This document shows, piece by piece, positions 16,462 to 27,324 of a stretch of 64,000 bases of DNA. Positions within the stretch are counted from its first letter, which is position 1; each line of letters opens with the position of its first letter. This stretch comes from Rubrobacter marinus. Lineage in GTDB: Bacteria; Actinomycetota; Rubrobacteria; Rubrobacterales; Rubrobacteraceae. Under the pieces are notes generated by a model, which searched no databases, was not told where the DNA came from, and saw only the letters and a program-made list of their open reading frames with translations. Location: assembly GCF_011492965.1 (NCBI RefSeq), contig NZ_CP045121.1:3596001-3660000 (forward strand). The letters are read 5' to 3'. Made by a program: the position numbers and the translations under genes.

Positions 16462-19400
16462 CTACCGGGGGCTTCTCAAGGCCTCTTCCTCGCCGCCCGA
16501 GATCTCCAGCAGCGCGGCAATGGCACGCGCGAGTTCTTTTTCCAAGCGTCCGAGGAGCCCCGGGACCCCGGCCAGGTCGCCGGAGCTCCCGACGTCTTGC
16601 AGCTCGTGGCAGAGGGCGGCCACGAGCTTGGCGCCCATGTTCCCGCTCGCCCCCTTCAAAGCGTGCGCGACCCGTTCGACCTTCGCGGCGTCCCCCTCGT
16701 CGACGGCCTCCTGAAGCTCCGCGAGGCGCAGCGAGGCGTCTTCCGAGAACATCGTCGCCAGCTCCGAGACTATGTCCGGCTCCCCCTCCCTTTGCAGCTC
16801 GCGCAGGGACTCGATCACGGCCCGGTCGAGGACTCCTTCCGGCCCATCGAGGGAAGGAGCGACCGCCGCATCGTCCGCGGCGTCTTCCGGGTCTTCGGGG
16901 TCCGGCGAGACCCAGCGGAGGAGAACCGCGCCCAGATCCTCCGACCTGACGGGTTTGGAGACGTAATCGTCCATCCCCGCTTCTAGCACCTTCTCCCGGT
17001 CGCCGCGCATGGCGTTCGCCGTCATGGCGATGATCGGGGTGCGGCGTCCGGGACCTCCTTCGCGCCTGCGGATCTCGCCCGTCGCCTCGTAGCCGTCCAT
17101 GTTCGGCATCTGCACGTCCATCAGGACGGCGGCGTAGCCCCTTTTGGAGAGCGCCTCGAGCGCTTCGAGGCCGTCGGCGGCCAGGTCCACCCGGTAGCCG
17201 AGCTTCTCCAGCATCCGCGTGGCGACCCGCTGGTTCACCGCGTTGTCCTCGACCAGCAACAAGCGCTCCCCCGCGCCGGTCCTACCCTCGCGGACCGAGT
17301 GACGGGTGACGAGACGCGCTTCCTCCAGCCCTTCCGGGGGAGGATTTCCCACCACGGTTGCCAGGGCGTCGTAGAGCTCGGACTGCCTGACCGGCTTCGT
17401 CAGGTATGCCTCCGCCCCCGCCTCGGCGGCCCTAAGCCCGTCGCCGCGTCGGCCATCCGATACCAGGAGCAGCAGGCGGGTCGACGAGATTCCAGGGTCG
17501 CCCTTGATCTCGCGCGCGATCCTCAAAGCGTCGGTGCCGGAGGTTGGCGCGCCGAGGAGCACCACTTCGTAGGGTTTCCCGCTCTCGGCGGCGGAGCGCA
17601 GCTCCGCGAGCGCCGGCGGGCCGCCCTCGGCGGTGGCGCCGTAGATGCCCCAAGAGGAGAGCTGGCCCTGAAGGATCCGGCGGTCCTCGGCGTCGTCTTC
17701 CACGATCAGGGCGCGCAGGCCCCGAAGGTCCTCGCGGGGCGGCGGGACGGCCGGCGCCGCTTTCGCCTGCTTGCCGAACGGCAGGACAATCCAGAAGGTG
17801 CTGCCGACGCCGGGCTCGCTCTCCACTCCGATCTCCCCGCCCATCAGCTCCACCAGCTGCTTGGAGATGGCCAAGCCGAGCCCGGTGCCGCCGAAACGGC
17901 GGGTGGTCGAGGCGTCGGCCTGGGAAAAGGCCCGGAAGAGGCCGCCCCTCTGCTCCTCCGTCATGCCGATCCCGGTGTCGGAGACCTCGAAGCGCACCAA
18001 CGCCCTCTCCGCGTCCTCCCCCACGAGGCGGACCCGCAAGATCACCCCGCCCTCTTCCGTGAACTTGATCGCGTTGCCGACGAGGTTGGTGAGGATCTGC
18101 CTTATCCGACCAGGATCCCCCTTCAGGGCCGCGAGCAGGCCGGGCTCTACGGAGCTCGAAAGGTCTACGCCCTTCTCGCGGGCGCGCCCGGACAAAAGCC
18201 CGACCGTCTCCTCGACCGCCGCTACGAGGTCGAAGTCGATGACCTCAAGGCGCATCTTGCCGGCCTCTATCTTGGAGAAGTCGAGTATGTCGTTGATGAT
18301 CGTGAGCAGCGCCTCCCCGCTGGAGCGCACGGTGTCCGCGTACTCGCGCTGCTCGGGGTCGAGGTCCGTGCCCAGGAGGAGCTCGGCCATGCCGATGACG
18401 CCGTTCATCGGGGTCCTTACCTCGTGGCTCATGCTGGCCAAAAACTCGCTCTTGGCCCGGTTGGCGTCGTCGGCGTCCCTCACGGCCGCTTCGAGCTGGA
18501 CCGTGCGCTCCTCGACCCGCCGCTCCAGCGTCCTGTTGAGCTGCCGGACCTCCTCCTCGGCCCGCTTGCGTTCGGTTATGTCGAGCACCGTGCCGATGAA
18601 GCGCACCGCTTGACCGGCCTCGTCGAAGAACGCCTGCCCCTGGGCCGCCACCCACCGCTCGACCCCGTCCTCAAGCCCGACCGTCCTGTACTCGGTGTCG
18701 AAGTGGCCCCCGCTCTCGGGATCAAGGGTGGCCTGCACGATCCGATCCGTCCGCTCCCGATCCTCCGGGTGCAGCCCGGACAGGAAAGTTTCGTAGTCCA
18801 CCCCGGCTTTGGGCGACAGGCCGAACACCGCTTTGCAGCGATCGTCCCACCTCAGTTCTCCCGCAACGGGATCGAAGTCCCACGTCCCGAGCCCCGTCGA
18901 CCCGACCGCCAGGCGTAGCCGATCCTCGCTCAGGCGAAGCCTCTCTTCGTTCTCTCGCAGCTCGGCGACGACGGCCTGAAGCTGCGCGGTGCGCTCCTCG
19001 ACCCGCCGCTCCAGGCCCTCGTTGAGCTCCCGGATCTTGGCCTCGGCCCGCTTGCGCTCGGTGACATCGCGGATGGCGCTGACGCGGACGGGACGTCCGC
19101 GGTACCTGGACGCCGTACCGCGGATCTCCATGTCGAAGCGCGTGCCGTCCTTACGGAGGCCGACGGCCTCGTACCAGCCCTCGAAGCCGGCGGCGATATG
19201 GTCGCGTATCAGGTCCCTGGACTCCGGCGCCGCGGTCTCCAGCGCGGACTTGCCCACTACCTCCAAAGGCTCATAACCGAACAGGGCCGTGTACGCCCGG
19301 TTGACCTCGAGGATCTTGCCCCGTTCGGTGATCGCGATCGCTTCGAGCGTCGCATCGGTGAGGACCCTGAACTGCCGCTCGCTCTCCCGAAGCTCTTCCT

Positions 19401-20925
19401 CGATCCTTTTTTGTTCGGTGACGTCGTGCATCGCCACCACCGCGCCGAGCTTGTTCCCCTCGCCGTCGTAGAAGGCCTGCCCGTTGGCCACGAGAGTGCG
19501 GACGAGGCCGTCCTTGGGCACGATGACCATCTCGGCGTCGCGCACGTTCTCACCGCGGTAGGCACGAAACAGGGGGATGTCCTCCTTGTCCATGGGGGTA
19601 CGAGCGTCGGTCTGGTACAGGTCGTAGTGGCGGGCCCATTGGTCCGGCGGGATCTCCTTCTCGCCGACCCCGTGGAACTCGCGCGTGGCCCGGTTGAACA
19701 GCGTCAGGTTGCCCCCGGCGTCGCAGGCCACGATGCCCTCTTTGAGGTTCTCCAACACCGCGGCTAGAAACTCGCGCTCCCTGGTCAGCTCCGCCTGCGC
19801 TCGCTTTTGCTCCGTGACGTCGCGCATCGCGACGACGCGGACGGAGCGGCCCCGGTACGTGGACGATCTCCCGTGGATCTCCTGAACGAAACGCGAGCCG
19901 TCCTTCCTCAGCCCGACGGCCTCGTACGGCTGCTCGAAGCCGGAAGAGATGTTGCGATGCACCAAGTCCCGAGACTCGGGCGCCACGAAGTCCAGCGCGA
20001 ACCTACCCACGATCTCCGAAGGCTCGTACCCGAACATGTCGGCGCAGGCCCGGTTGACATCGAGAATGTTCCCCCGTTCGATGATCGTGATCCCTTCGAG
20101 CGCGGCGTCCGTCAGGCTGTAAAACCGCTGCTCGCTCTCCCTGAGCTTCTCCTCCACCTCTTTGCGCTCGGTGATGTCCGAAAAGGTCACGACGGCGCCT
20201 GTCACCTCGCCTCCCTCGGAGATGGGGGTGCTCGCGTACTCCACCGGGAAGCTGGTCCCGTCCTTGCGCCAGAACACCTCGTCCGAGACGCGGCGGACCG
20301 CCCCGTCCTTGAATGCCCCGTAGATCGGGCACTCCTCCTTCGGGTAAGGCGTCCCGTCGGGCCTGGTGTGGTGGGTGAGTTCGTGCACGGGCCGGCCGAT
20401 TAGCTCTTCGGCCTCGTAGCCGAGCATCCGTGACGCGGCAGGGTTGACGAAGGTGACCCTTCCCGCCTGGTCCAGCCCGTAGATGCCCTCGCCCGCGGAG
20501 TTGAGGATCGACTCGTTCCGAAGGACCTGCCGCGCGAGATCCTCGTACGCGCGCTCGCGATCCGTAACGTCGCGCATGATGCCCCTGAAACCGACAGCCT
20601 CCCCGCTTTCATCCCTCGCGAGGCTCACGGACGTCTCGACGGTCCTCTTCGTACCGTCCTTCCTCACCGCCCGCGAGCCGAAGCCGGGGTCGGGCGTGCC
20701 GGTCCTGTAGACCTCGTTGAAGGCGGCGCGGACCTTCTGCGCGTCCTCGGGATCGCAGTGGGCGCGGTAGTTCGTCCCCTCCAGTTCCTCGGCAGTCCGG
20801 CCGAGCATCTCGCACAAAGCCGGATTGTAGGAGGTGAGGTTGCCGGCCAGGTCGACCTCGAAGTAGCCATCCCTCAACTGGGCCAGCACCGAGCCGTACC
20901 CCTCATTGTTGGACAGCAGGGTCAT
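16462..20925 (-). CDS. multi-PAS hybrid sensor histidine kinase with receivers and Hpt domain
   Basis: 1487 residues with no membrane segment. Six PAS modules occupy about residues 1-790, several followed by PAC-like DVTERKRAE linkers. Two heptad-like linkers (~640-665 and ~790-815) precede His[11 protein letters not shown] with His near 831. HATPase follows ([34 protein letters not shown]). A first receiver (~1080-1190) has VEDD but LLGAPTSG where the phospho-Asp should be, so it is degenerate. A second (~1210-1330) is intact: LLVEDN and [12 protein letters not shown] with Asp near 1269. An Hpt domain ends the protein ([10 protein letters not shown], His near 1421). This makes a cytosolic BarA/ArcB-style phosphorelay. 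The output partner is not identified. Confidence 0.92.
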   Translation of the reverse strand: MTLLSNNEGYGSVLAQLRDGYFEVDLAGNLTSYNPALCEMLGRTAEELEGTNYRAHCDPEDAQKVRAAFNEVYRTGTPDPGFGSRAVRKDGTKRTVETSVSLARDESGEAVGFRGIMRDVTDRERAYEDLARQVLRNESILNSAGEGIYGLDQAGRVTFVNPAASRMLGYEAEELIGRPVHELTHHTRPDGTPYPKEECPIYGAFKDGAVRRVSDEVFWRKDGTSFPVEYASTPISEGGEVTGAVVTFSDITERKEVEEKLRESEQRFYSLTDAALEGITIIERGNILDVNRACADMFGYEPSEIVGRFALDFVAPESRDLVHRNISSGFEQPYEAVGLRKDGSRFVQEIHGRSSTYRGRSVRVVAMRDVTEQKRAQAELTREREFLAAVLENLKEGIVACDAGGNLTLFNRATREFHGVGEKEIPPDQWARHYDLYQTDARTPMDKEDIPLFRAYRGENVRDAEMVIVPKDGLVRTLVANGQAFYDGEGNKLGAVVAMHDVTEQKRIEEELRESERQFRVLTDATLEAIAITERGKILEVNRAYTALFGYEPLEVVGKSALETAAPESRDLIRDHIAAGFEGWYEAVGLRKDGTRFDMEIRGTASRYRGRPVRVSAIRDVTERKRAEAKIRELNEGLERRVEERTAQLQAVVAELRENEERLRLSEDRLRLAVGSTGLGTWDFDPVAGELRWDDRCKAVFGLSPKAGVDYETFLSGLHPEDRERTDRIVQATLDPESGGHFDTEYRTVGLEDGVERWVAAQGQAFFDEAGQAVRFIGTVLDITERKRAEEEVRQLNRTLERRVEERTVQLEAAVRDADDANRAKSEFLASMSHEVRTPMNGVIGMAELLLGTDLDPEQREYADTVRSSGEALLTIINDILDFSKIEAGKMRLEVIDFDLVAAVEETVGLLSGRAREKGVDLSSSVEPGLLAALKGDPGRIRQILTNLVGNAIKFTEEGGVILRVRLVGEDAERALVRFEVSDTGIGMTEEQRGGLFRAFSQADASTTRRFGGTGLGLAISKQLVELMGGEIGVESEPGVGSTFWIVLPFGKQAKAAPAVPPPREDLRGLRALIVEDDAEDRRILQGQLSSWGIYGATAEGGPPALAELRSAAESGKPYEVVLLGAPTSGTDALRIAREIKGDPGISSTRLLLLVSDGRRGDGLRAAEAGAEAYLTKPVRQSELYDALATVVGNPPPEGLEEARLVTRHSVREGRTGAGERLLLVEDNAVNQRVATRMLEKLGYRVDLAADGLEALEALSKRGYAAVLMDVQMPNMDGYEATGEIRRREGGPGRRTPIIAMTANAMRGDREKVLEAGMDDYVSKPVRSEDLGAVLLRWVSPDPEDPEDAADDAAVAPSLDGPEGVLDRAVIESLRELQREGEPDIVSELATMFSEDASLRLAELQEAVDEGDAAKVERVAHALKGASGNMGAKLVAALCHELQDVGSSGDLAGVPGLLGRLEKELARAIAALLEISGGEEEALRSPR

Positions 20926-21167
20926 ACCGGCCCGCCCCCGCGAGAGGATGCTCCTAAAACCTTCATCCCCAGCTTGTTCGACATAGCATTATTTTATCGT
21001 CACACGAACACAGAGACTTTAACCCGTCCGCCGCCGCGAAGGTCGGCCCCGCGGGGGGCGGACGGGTAGCCACCGGCCGCGAGCCGGGCAAGGCCGCGTC
21101 TCATGGCCCGGCGCCTTGGGCTCCCGGTCCGTGCGTCCCGGCGTAGCGCTTCCGGCGCGCCGATCCG

Positions 21168-21521
21168 CTAGCAGGCCCGGGGGCTCCGCTCGTCGCCGAT
21201 CAACCCCTCGGCCTCCTCCGTGACAGAGACGAGGTCCTCCATCGAGGGGTTGGCCGCTTCCCAACGCCTCCCGCCCACGCAGACACTCGAAGGCCGGTTC
21301 GGATCGGGGGAGAGCTGCACCCACGCGACCCTGCCACCGGAGCCGAACGCGTTGGGGAGGCCGGTGACCACCAGGTGGGGGTCGAAGCGCGCCACCCTCT
21401 CCCTTAGCGTCCCGAGCTCGGCGGTCTCCACCTCGTCGGCGGGGCGCAGCAGCCGAAAGGCGCCGGCGATCGCGTCCCGGAAGGCGCGGTATTCGTCCTC
21501 GAAGGCGACCAGGATGCGCAT
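21168..21521 (-). CDS. small receiver-like protein of unknown function
   Basis: 117 residues. The start MRILVAFEDEYRAFRDAIAG has the beta1-helix1 pattern of a receiver but lacks the acidic pair. FDPHLVVTGLPNAFGSGG takes the place of the beta3 phospho-Asp site and lacks the Asp. WVQLSPDPNRPSSVCVGGRR continues a beta-rich half. GGGAGGGG lies upstream of the ATG. It sits between the hybrid kinase and a receiver gene on the same strand, so it may be a phosphate-independent partner. No better family match comes to mind. Confidence 0.65.
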   Translation of the reverse strand: MRILVAFEDEYRAFRDAIAGAFRLLRPADEVETAELGTLRERVARFDPHLVVTGLPNAFGSGGRVAWVQLSPDPNRPSSVCVGGRRWEAANPSMEDLVSVTEEAEGLIGDERSPRAC

Positions 21522-21664
21522 CTCGATTAAAACCCCTCCCCGGGAGCGGTACCACGTGTACCCACTCGTTCGTAAACGTTACTGCCCAAAGGGCAACTTA
21601 GAGTAACGCAAGGCTCGGGGCACAATCTCCGCCGCGCCCCCTGGCCGGGCGACGGGGACGGGCT

Positions 21665-22063
21665 CTACCGCCGTCGCGTTCCCAGGCGCCTCAGCGCGTC
21701 GAGGATCCGTCCCAGGTCGGCGCCTTTGGTCAGCACCTCTTTTGCACCCGCCCGCAACGTCAGCCCGCGGCGTTCGAGGTCGCGACGGTCCGCGAGCGCC
21801 AGCACCGCGACGGCCGGCTCCGCCTGGACCAGCTCCGCCGCGAGCTCGGCCCCGTCCCCGTCGGGCAGGCCGAGGTCGACCACCGCGGCGTCGAACCGGT
21901 GCCCGCAGCTCGAGCGCACTAGCCCGCGGGCCTCGGCGAGCGACCCGGCCAGGCCGGCCGCCTCTAGATCCGGCTGGGCCCCCAGCACTATGGCGAGGGC
22001 CTGGCGGAAGGCGGCGTGGTCGTCCACGATCAGCACCCGCAGCGTCTTGCGTCCCGTTTCCAT
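21665..22063 (-). CDS. stand-alone response regulator receiver
   Basis: 132 residues from METGRKTLRVLIVDDHAAFR; a start at 22096 would add 11 residues. The receiver elements are VDDH (acidic pair), AAVVDLGLPDGDG (phospho-Asp), and AGAKEVLTKG with the conserved Lys. No DNA-binding domain follows, so it would act by protein contact or pass phosphate on. It is upstream of the hybrid kinase on the same strand. It resembles the degenerate receiver encoded at 57465 (shared HxAFRQA and LPDG blocks). Confidence 0.85.
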   Translation of the reverse strand: METGRKTLRVLIVDDHAAFRQALAIVLGAQPDLEAAGLAGSLAEARGLVRSSCGHRFDAAVVDLGLPDGDGAELAAELVQAEPAVAVLALADRRDLERRGLTLRAGAKEVLTKGADLGRILDALRRLGTRRR

Positions 22064-22340
22064 GAGAGGCCGTACCTCAGAGAAAGCAACGCCCATGTCA
22101 CGAACGAGCGTACACCGGGAAGCGGATCGTCGGTATGGAAAAATCGTCCCGCCCGCGCCTGGGCTTTTGTCCCGTGTCGGTCGCGCGTACGATGCGGTCT
22201 TGCCCGACGACGAAGAGGCCGTCCTCGAGGAGGCCCCGAAGAGCCTGCGGAAGGCCGCGCGAAGGGTGCGGGTCTACGCCGCCGCCTTCGGGCTCTGCGC
22301 CGGCGGCCGTGCGTCTGGGCCGTGCGCTGGGACGCGTCGC

Positions 22341-23051
22341 ACGCTTCGCGCCGTCGTCGGGCCGGTCGCCGTTCTCGTGGACCAGGTGGACGCCTTGTCG
22401 CTATCGCTGGCTCGTGATCAGAAGGCCCTCAACGTGGTGCTTAGCACGGTGGCGAGGCTACGCCTGTTGCCGAACGTCCGCGTCCTGTTCTCGTGTCGGG
22501 TCTTCGACCTGAACAACGACCCGAGGCTCAAGCGCGTCGAGGTGGCTCAGCGGTTCGCCCTACCGCAGCTTACCGACGGGGAGATCGCAGACGTCCTCCG
22601 CACCCAAGCCGTTGATTTCGGCACGCTCTCCGCCGCCACACGGGAGCTGCTGCGTATTCCGTTGCATCTGGACCTCTTCCTACGGATCTTGGAAGACCGG
22701 GGCGCCTCGGGCGTAGGGGGAGCCGTCGACGATATAAGCACCTTGCAAGACCTGTACGCCCTATTGTGGCAAGAGGTCGTGCTCGTTGCCGATCCCGAGG
22801 GACCGCCTGCTCACGAACGCGAGCAAATACTGCGATTGATGACCGATTACATGGACCGCGAACGGCGCACCTCGGCACCGGGGTCGGTCTTCGCGCGCTC
22901 TGATGTTCGGCACCTGGAAGAGGCTAGGCGATGGCTTGCCAGCGCCGGCGTAATCGTCCAGAGCGGTGCGGGTTGGAGCTTCCTGCACCAGACGTTTTTC
23001 GATTATTGCTACGCGAGGCAGTTCGTCGACAGCGGCGGAAGCCTTTCCTAG
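22341..23051 (+). pseudogene. STAND/NACHT-like NTPase core, 5' truncated
   Basis: The recognisable part begins just before Walker B, VAVLVDQVDAL, and continues with NVRVLFSCRVFDLNNDPRLK (sensor region), a helical domain, and the winged-helix end SFLHQTFFDYCYARQFV. This order is that of STAND NTPases. No P-loop is present upstream: before ~22340 the sequence shifts between frames and is not recognisable. A TAG at 23049-23051 interrupts the same frame that then continues into the helical-repeat half. As read it cannot bind ATP normally. Confidence 0.65.
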
Positions 23052-23057
23052 AAGATC

Positions 23058-25832
23058 TTGGCGGGCGATCAGGGCCTTTTTGCCCGCCCCCAACTCGTCC
23101 AGGTGCTCGCGTACCTGCGCGGCAGCGGATCTTCCGCGTTTCTAAGAGAGCTGAACCTCCTCTTCCGCGCAGAGGGCTTACGCTTTCATCTAAAGGAACT
23201 GCTGTTTGGCTGGTTCGGCGCTCTGCCAGACCCGACGGACGACGAGTGGCTCCTGACCCGCAGGCTGCTCGCCGATCCCGCCACGCGGCCCAGAACACTG
23301 AAGGCGCTGGGAGGGAACCCAGGATGGTTCGCGCGCCTGAGGGGACGACCCCTCGAGGACCTGCTCGCGCGGGACGATCAGGTGCTGGACACCGAGGTTG
23401 TTCCGTACCTCCTCTCGATGGTGGACCTCGAACAGGAAGCGGTCACCGGTTTGTTGCGACCCTTCCTCGGCCGTAGCGACCACTGGATCGTGCGTGTGAG
23501 CTGGGTTCTGGGGCGTATCCGCGACTGGCACGCCCTGGCGGCGCTCGAGCTCTTCGAACTGCTACTGCACGAGGTTCCGGCGTCCGAGGTAGGGAACACG
23601 CATGAGCTCGACGAGGTGGTAAAAGCCTTCCCCCGAGAGGGATGCCGCTTGATACAGCACGTGCTAGGTCGATCCCTGGACGCACACTTGGAGGACGGCC
23701 CGTCGTCCCCTCGCGGTGGCCTAATGCGGGACATGCCGCTGCACAACTACACGCTCCAGGAGGCCTTCAAGGCGGCCAGCAGCGCCGCGCCGGGCGACTT
23801 CGTCGAAGCCGTATTGCCGTGGCTACAGCGGGTTGTTGGTCTGACGGACCCACCGGACTACGAACCGCCCTACTTTGCCCCGGACGCGCTCTCCCACGGC
23901 TGGTACGACTGCCTGGACCCCGCGCAGAGCATCTTCATTCGTGCCCTGATAGACGCCTTGACCACTCTAGCTCGAACCGAACGCGACCGATTCCGAATTC
24001 TCGCAGGACGCCTGGCGGCGATGCCGTACCAAACCCCGCAACAGCTGTTGGCGCACGTCTATCGGGCGGTGCCCGACGCGTACACCGGGGACGTCCTACG
24101 GTTCCTTCTCGGGGACAGACGGCGGCTGAACCTCGGCGACCACCAGCAGTACGACAGCCGCAAGCTCATTACGGCCGTCTACCCATTACTCACGGAAGCC
24201 CGAAGGACCGAGCTCGAGACGTACATCGTCTCTTGGGATCTCATCCTGCCATACCGTGGCTTGGAGGGTCTACGATATCGTAAGCTAGAGCAGCTGTACC
24301 TGCTCCAAGCCATCCCCGGCCGCTACCTAACCGACCGCGGCGCGCGCTATCTCGCCGAGCTCGAGCGCAAGTTTCCGGGCGTCAGGGCCAGAGAAGCCCC
24401 GCTTATCACGGAAGCCCGAGCCGTGGGATCGCCCATCGACGAAGGCGCCCACGCTAAGATGTCGGACGAGGCCTGGCTGCGCGCCATGAGGAAGTACCGC
24501 GGCAAAGTCAGACACCCCGAGTGGCACAGAGGAGGCGCGCATCAGCTGGCGGCCAGCCTACAACGCCGGGTTAAAGAAGAACCCGAGCGATTCCACGCTC
24601 TCGCCATGCGCGCGCCAGAAGACGTGGATGATGAGTACGCTGGTGCTTTTATCAACGGCCTTGCGGAAACCGAAGCCCCGGCGGAGTGGTTGTTCGACGT
24701 GGTAGACCGCTTCGGCTGCGACCCCACGCGCCACATCGGGAGAACCATCGCCTGGGCGCTCGAGAAGCGCTACGACGAGGGTCTGAACGAGGGCATGCTG
24801 GATCGTCTCGAAGGCGTCGTCCGCGGGCTCATGGGCGACGACGAGAGGCGGGCGGAGCAGGGTGGCGATGGTCCATCCGGCGTCTACCTCAACTCGGATC
24901 GCGGCGCCTCGATGAGGACGTTAATGCAAGCGCTCGACAGCCGGAGAGAAGAAGGCGACGAAGAGCGTATGTGGTCGCTGATCGAGCACGCCGCCGGCGA
25001 CTCCTCGACGGCCCTGCGCGCGGGCGCCATCGAAGAGCTCCTGTACCGCTTGCTCACCGAGGACCGGGGACGGGCCGTGGCGCTGTTCGAGAGGCTGATG
25101 GACGGCCACCCCGCCCTGCTCTGCGACCACGACGCCACGAGCTTCATGTACTACGGCTCCTACAGGCACTTCTCGAGGATGGAGCCGTTCGTCCGCGACC
25201 TGATGGGCCACGCGGACGAGAAGTGCGCCCAGAGGGGCGCCGAGCTCGCCTGCGTAGCCGCGCTATCGTCGGCGGACGCTTTGGGCTCGGACGTAGACCT
25301 TTCCACCGCCCGGGCGTTGGCTGAGGCCGCGATAACCGGACCGCCGGCCCTGCGACGCGGCGCGGCAAAGGTCTACGCACGCAACATGGATTCCCGGCGC
25401 TCGGACCTCTGCGCCCGAGGCCTGATGCGGCTGCTGGACGACGGGGACGACCAAGTCAGGAGATCGGTGGGCGGCGCATTCATGCACGTGCGCGGCGCCG
25501 GAGACCCGGAGGTGCGCAGGTTCGTCGAGGAGTTCGCCGCCTCCCGCGCCCTGGCAAGCGAAGAGGACGACTTTGCGGAGTACCTCTGGGAGTACGGACC
25601 GGACGATCCCCCTTGGGCGCTTCAGGTGCTGGAGGCCGCGCTCGACAACCGGCACCCGGCAGGCTCCATACGCCGCGGCGGCGAGCAGTTCGTGAGGCTC
25701 GCCCTTCGCATGTACACGGACCCTACCGCCGACGCAGGCATCAAGAGCCGCGCCATGGACGCCTTCGACAAGCTGATGGAGCGCTACGCCTACGAGGCAG
25801 GGCGCGCCCTCGACGAATGGGACCGAAGGTGA
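23058..25832 (+). CDS. helical-repeat C-terminal half of the STAND-type protein
   Basis: The first possible start, a TTG, is in the same frame as the NTPase fragment and only one stop codon separates them. The 924 residues are alpha-helical, with HEAT-like units such as SDHWIVRVSWVLGRIRDW and DLCARGLMRLLDDGDDQVRR, followed by VGGAFMHVRGAGDPEVRRFV. Such tails are target sensors in Avs-like and other STAND defence proteins. No enzyme motif is visible. It ends 166 bases from the 3' end of tRNA-Ile, on the opposite strand. Antiviral function is an inference from architecture and position. Confidence 0.7.
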   Translation: MAGDQGLFARPQLVQVLAYLRGSGSSAFLRELNLLFRAEGLRFHLKELLFGWFGALPDPTDDEWLLTRRLLADPATRPRTLKALGGNPGWFARLRGRPLEDLLARDDQVLDTEVVPYLLSMVDLEQEAVTGLLRPFLGRSDHWIVRVSWVLGRIRDWHALAALELFELLLHEVPASEVGNTHELDEVVKAFPREGCRLIQHVLGRSLDAHLEDGPSSPRGGLMRDMPLHNYTLQEAFKAASSAAPGDFVEAVLPWLQRVVGLTDPPDYEPPYFAPDALSHGWYDCLDPAQSIFIRALIDALTTLARTERDRFRILAGRLAAMPYQTPQQLLAHVYRAVPDAYTGDVLRFLLGDRRRLNLGDHQQYDSRKLITAVYPLLTEARRTELETYIVSWDLILPYRGLEGLRYRKLEQLYLLQAIPGRYLTDRGARYLAELERKFPGVRAREAPLITEARAVGSPIDEGAHAKMSDEAWLRAMRKYRGKVRHPEWHRGGAHQLAASLQRRVKEEPERFHALAMRAPEDVDDEYAGAFINGLAETEAPAEWLFDVVDRFGCDPTRHIGRTIAWALEKRYDEGLNEGMLDRLEGVVRGLMGDDERRAEQGGDGPSGVYLNSDRGASMRTLMQALDSRREEGDEERMWSLIEHAAGDSSTALRAGAIEELLYRLLTEDRGRAVALFERLMDGHPALLCDHDATSFMYYGSYRHFSRMEPFVRDLMGHADEKCAQRGAELACVAALSSADALGSDVDLSTARALAEAAITGPPALRRGAAKVYARNMDSRRSDLCARGLMRLLDDGDDQVRRSVGGAFMHVRGAGDPEVRRFVEEFAASRALASEEDDFAEYLWEYGPDDPPWALQVLEAALDNRHPAGSIRRGGEQFVRLALRMYTDPTADAGIKSRAMDAFDKLMERYAYEAGRALDEWDRR

Positions 25833-25924
25833 CGATGCACGGCGCCTTGCTCCCACGTCCCGTCGCGGCGGCGTACCCGAGGCGCAGACCGCGCCAATCC
25901 ACGCGTTGGTGTCAGGTTGGTGTC

Positions 25925-25953
25925 AAAAAGGGCCGGGAGCTATCCCGGCCCTT
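25925..25953 (-). terminator. rho-independent terminator of tRNA-Ile
   Basis: An 11-bp perfect stem (AAGGGCCGGGA / TCCCGGCCCTT) with loop GCTA. On the minus strand it is followed by a run of T, as expected 46 bases downstream of the tRNA 3' end. Confidence 0.8.
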
Positions 25954-25998
25954 CGCTCTGTCTCAGCCCATTCCGCTTAGATAAAACGGTTTGCTTTG

Positions 25999-26072
<74 letters not shown>

Positions 26073-26267
26073 TTGTGCCCGGCGCCATCAGAAGGACGGC
26101 GGCTCGAACCCGGCTATTGTACAACACGGTATGGCGCGTTGCCGCATGAGGCTAGATTGAAGGGGCAAGGGTCGGGAAGTAGAATCGGTCGGCACGAAAT
26201 AATCTTTTCAAGATCCGCCGCGGGAGGCCCTATCGGCGCCGGCGGTGTGAGAGGAGCGTAGAAACCA

Positions 26268-26774
26268 GTGAGCGCAGACGGCTTTACCCGGATGTCGATC
26301 TACGGGATAAACCTGGACCTCTTCAGCTCGAGCCCGATAGTCATCCTCAAGGTCGAGGGGGAGAACCGTTACCTTCCCATCTGGATCGGCCAGGCGGAGG
26401 CCCGTTCTATCCTGATGAAGCTCCAGAACCAGGAGTTCTCGCGCCCGCTGACCCACGACCTCGCCGCGTCCCTCGTGAGCGAGCTCGGGGGCTCGATGGA
26501 GCGCATCACGGTGACGGAGCTGAAGGACTCGACGTTCTTCGCCACGATCCACCTGCAGATCGACGGCCGCGCCGTGGAGGTGGACTCCCGGCCCTCCGAC
26601 GCCATAGCGATCGCCGTGCGCACGGGTGCCGCCATCTTCGCGGCGGACGACGTGATCGAGGAGGCCGCGGTCGAGTTTCAGGACCAGGAGGCGCTGGAGG
26701 AGGCCCCCGAGGACGAGGTCGTGGACAAGTTCAAGGACTGGATGAACCGGGTCTCCCCGGAAGACTTCAAGTAG
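26268..26774 (+). CDS. bifunctional nuclease domain protein (DUF151)
   Basis: 168 residues from a GTG after GAGAGGAG. The BFN domain covers about residues 8-135: SPIVILKVEGENRYLPIWIG, then a helix with EFSRPLTHDLAASLVSELGG, and SRPSDAIAIAVRTGAAIFAA, the most conserved stretch of DUF151. The C-terminus is acidic and helical with SPEDFK at the end. Family members in plants have nuclease activity and in mycobacteria affect oxidative-stress survival; the bacterial role is otherwise unclear. It stands alone between tRNA-Ile and the convergent carboxylase operon. Confidence 0.9.
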   Translation: MSADGFTRMSIYGINLDLFSSSPIVILKVEGENRYLPIWIGQAEARSILMKLQNQEFSRPLTHDLAASLVSELGGSMERITVTELKDSTFFATIHLQIDGRAVEVDSRPSDAIAIAVRTGAAIFAADDVIEEAAVEFQDQEALEEAPEDEVVDKFKDWMNRVSPEDFK

Positions 26775-26803
26775 CGCGGCCGGGGCGGCGGGTCCGGCCG
26801 CCC

Positions 26804-27070
26804 CTATTCCTTCAGCTTGCCCAGCAGGCCCTTCTGTTCTTCCTCCAGCTTCTTCGCCCTCTCGGCGGCCCGGCTCACGGCGATGGTGGCGAAGATGACC
26901 ACCACGGTTATGAGGATGGCGTAAAGAAACTGGCCCACCAGGGCGCCCCCCGCCTCACCGAAGATCGTGGTGAAGAGGTTCTGTATCGCGGTGTTCCACG
27001 CCAGCGCGGCCACGAGGCCCAGGGCCGTCGAGATCAGGCCGGAGAACTTGTCCAGAACTTCGCCCGTCAC
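26804..27070 (-). CDS. DUF5654-like small membrane protein
   Basis: 88 residues from a GTG. Two hydrophobic segments (ISTALGLVAALAWNTAIQNL at ~11-30, and YAILITVVVIFATIAVSRAA at ~50-70) flank a glycine-rich turn, followed by a charged coiled tail (KKLEEEQKGLLGKL). The AALAWNxAIxxLF pattern is typical of DUF5654 proteins of unknown function. It ends the long leftward acyl-CoA carboxylase operon. Confidence 0.75.
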   Translation of the reverse strand: MTGEVLDKFSGLISTALGLVAALAWNTAIQNLFTTIFGEAGGALVGQFLYAILITVVVIFATIAVSRAAERAKKLEEEQKGLLGKLKE

Positions 27071-27084
27071 GGGTTCCTCCCCTT

Positions 27085-27324
27085 CTATCCGCTCTCTGCC
27101 GCGTGCTCGTCCTGCGGCCCGTACTCGGGGTAGGCCCTGATGAACTCCTCCACCGAGCCCATCCCCCACCCGACGATCACCTCCGACGTCTCGCCGGCGA
27201 AGGAGGCCCGGACCTGGGCCTCCCGGCGCACGCTGCGCCGGACGTACTCCCAGGGCGTCTCCCCGCGGCGGCGCTCGAGCGTCTCGACGTAGACGAACCG
27301 GCCGCTGGATCTTTCGCGTACCAT
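27085..27324 (-). CDS. hypothetical protein, translationally coupled
   Basis: 79 residues starting MVRERSSGRFVYVETLERRR. The ATG overlaps the stop of the upstream gene in its third frame (TGATG), which supports this start over the longer open frame to 27456. The sequence is charged and probably alpha/beta, with IVGWGMGSVEEFIRAYPEYG near the end. I do not recognise a family. The 14-base gap to the membrane-protein gene implies one transcript. Confidence 0.55.
   Translation of the reverse strand: MVRERSSGRFVYVETLERRRGETPWEYVRRSVRREAQVRASFAGETSEVIVGWGMGSVEEFIRAYPEYGPQDEHAAESG

Noticed and set aside
25890..25925. Direct repeat TTGGTGTCA near tRNA-Ile as an attachment site
   Set aside because: The two copies are adjacent and do not repeat any part of the tRNA 3' end, so no att core can be claimed.
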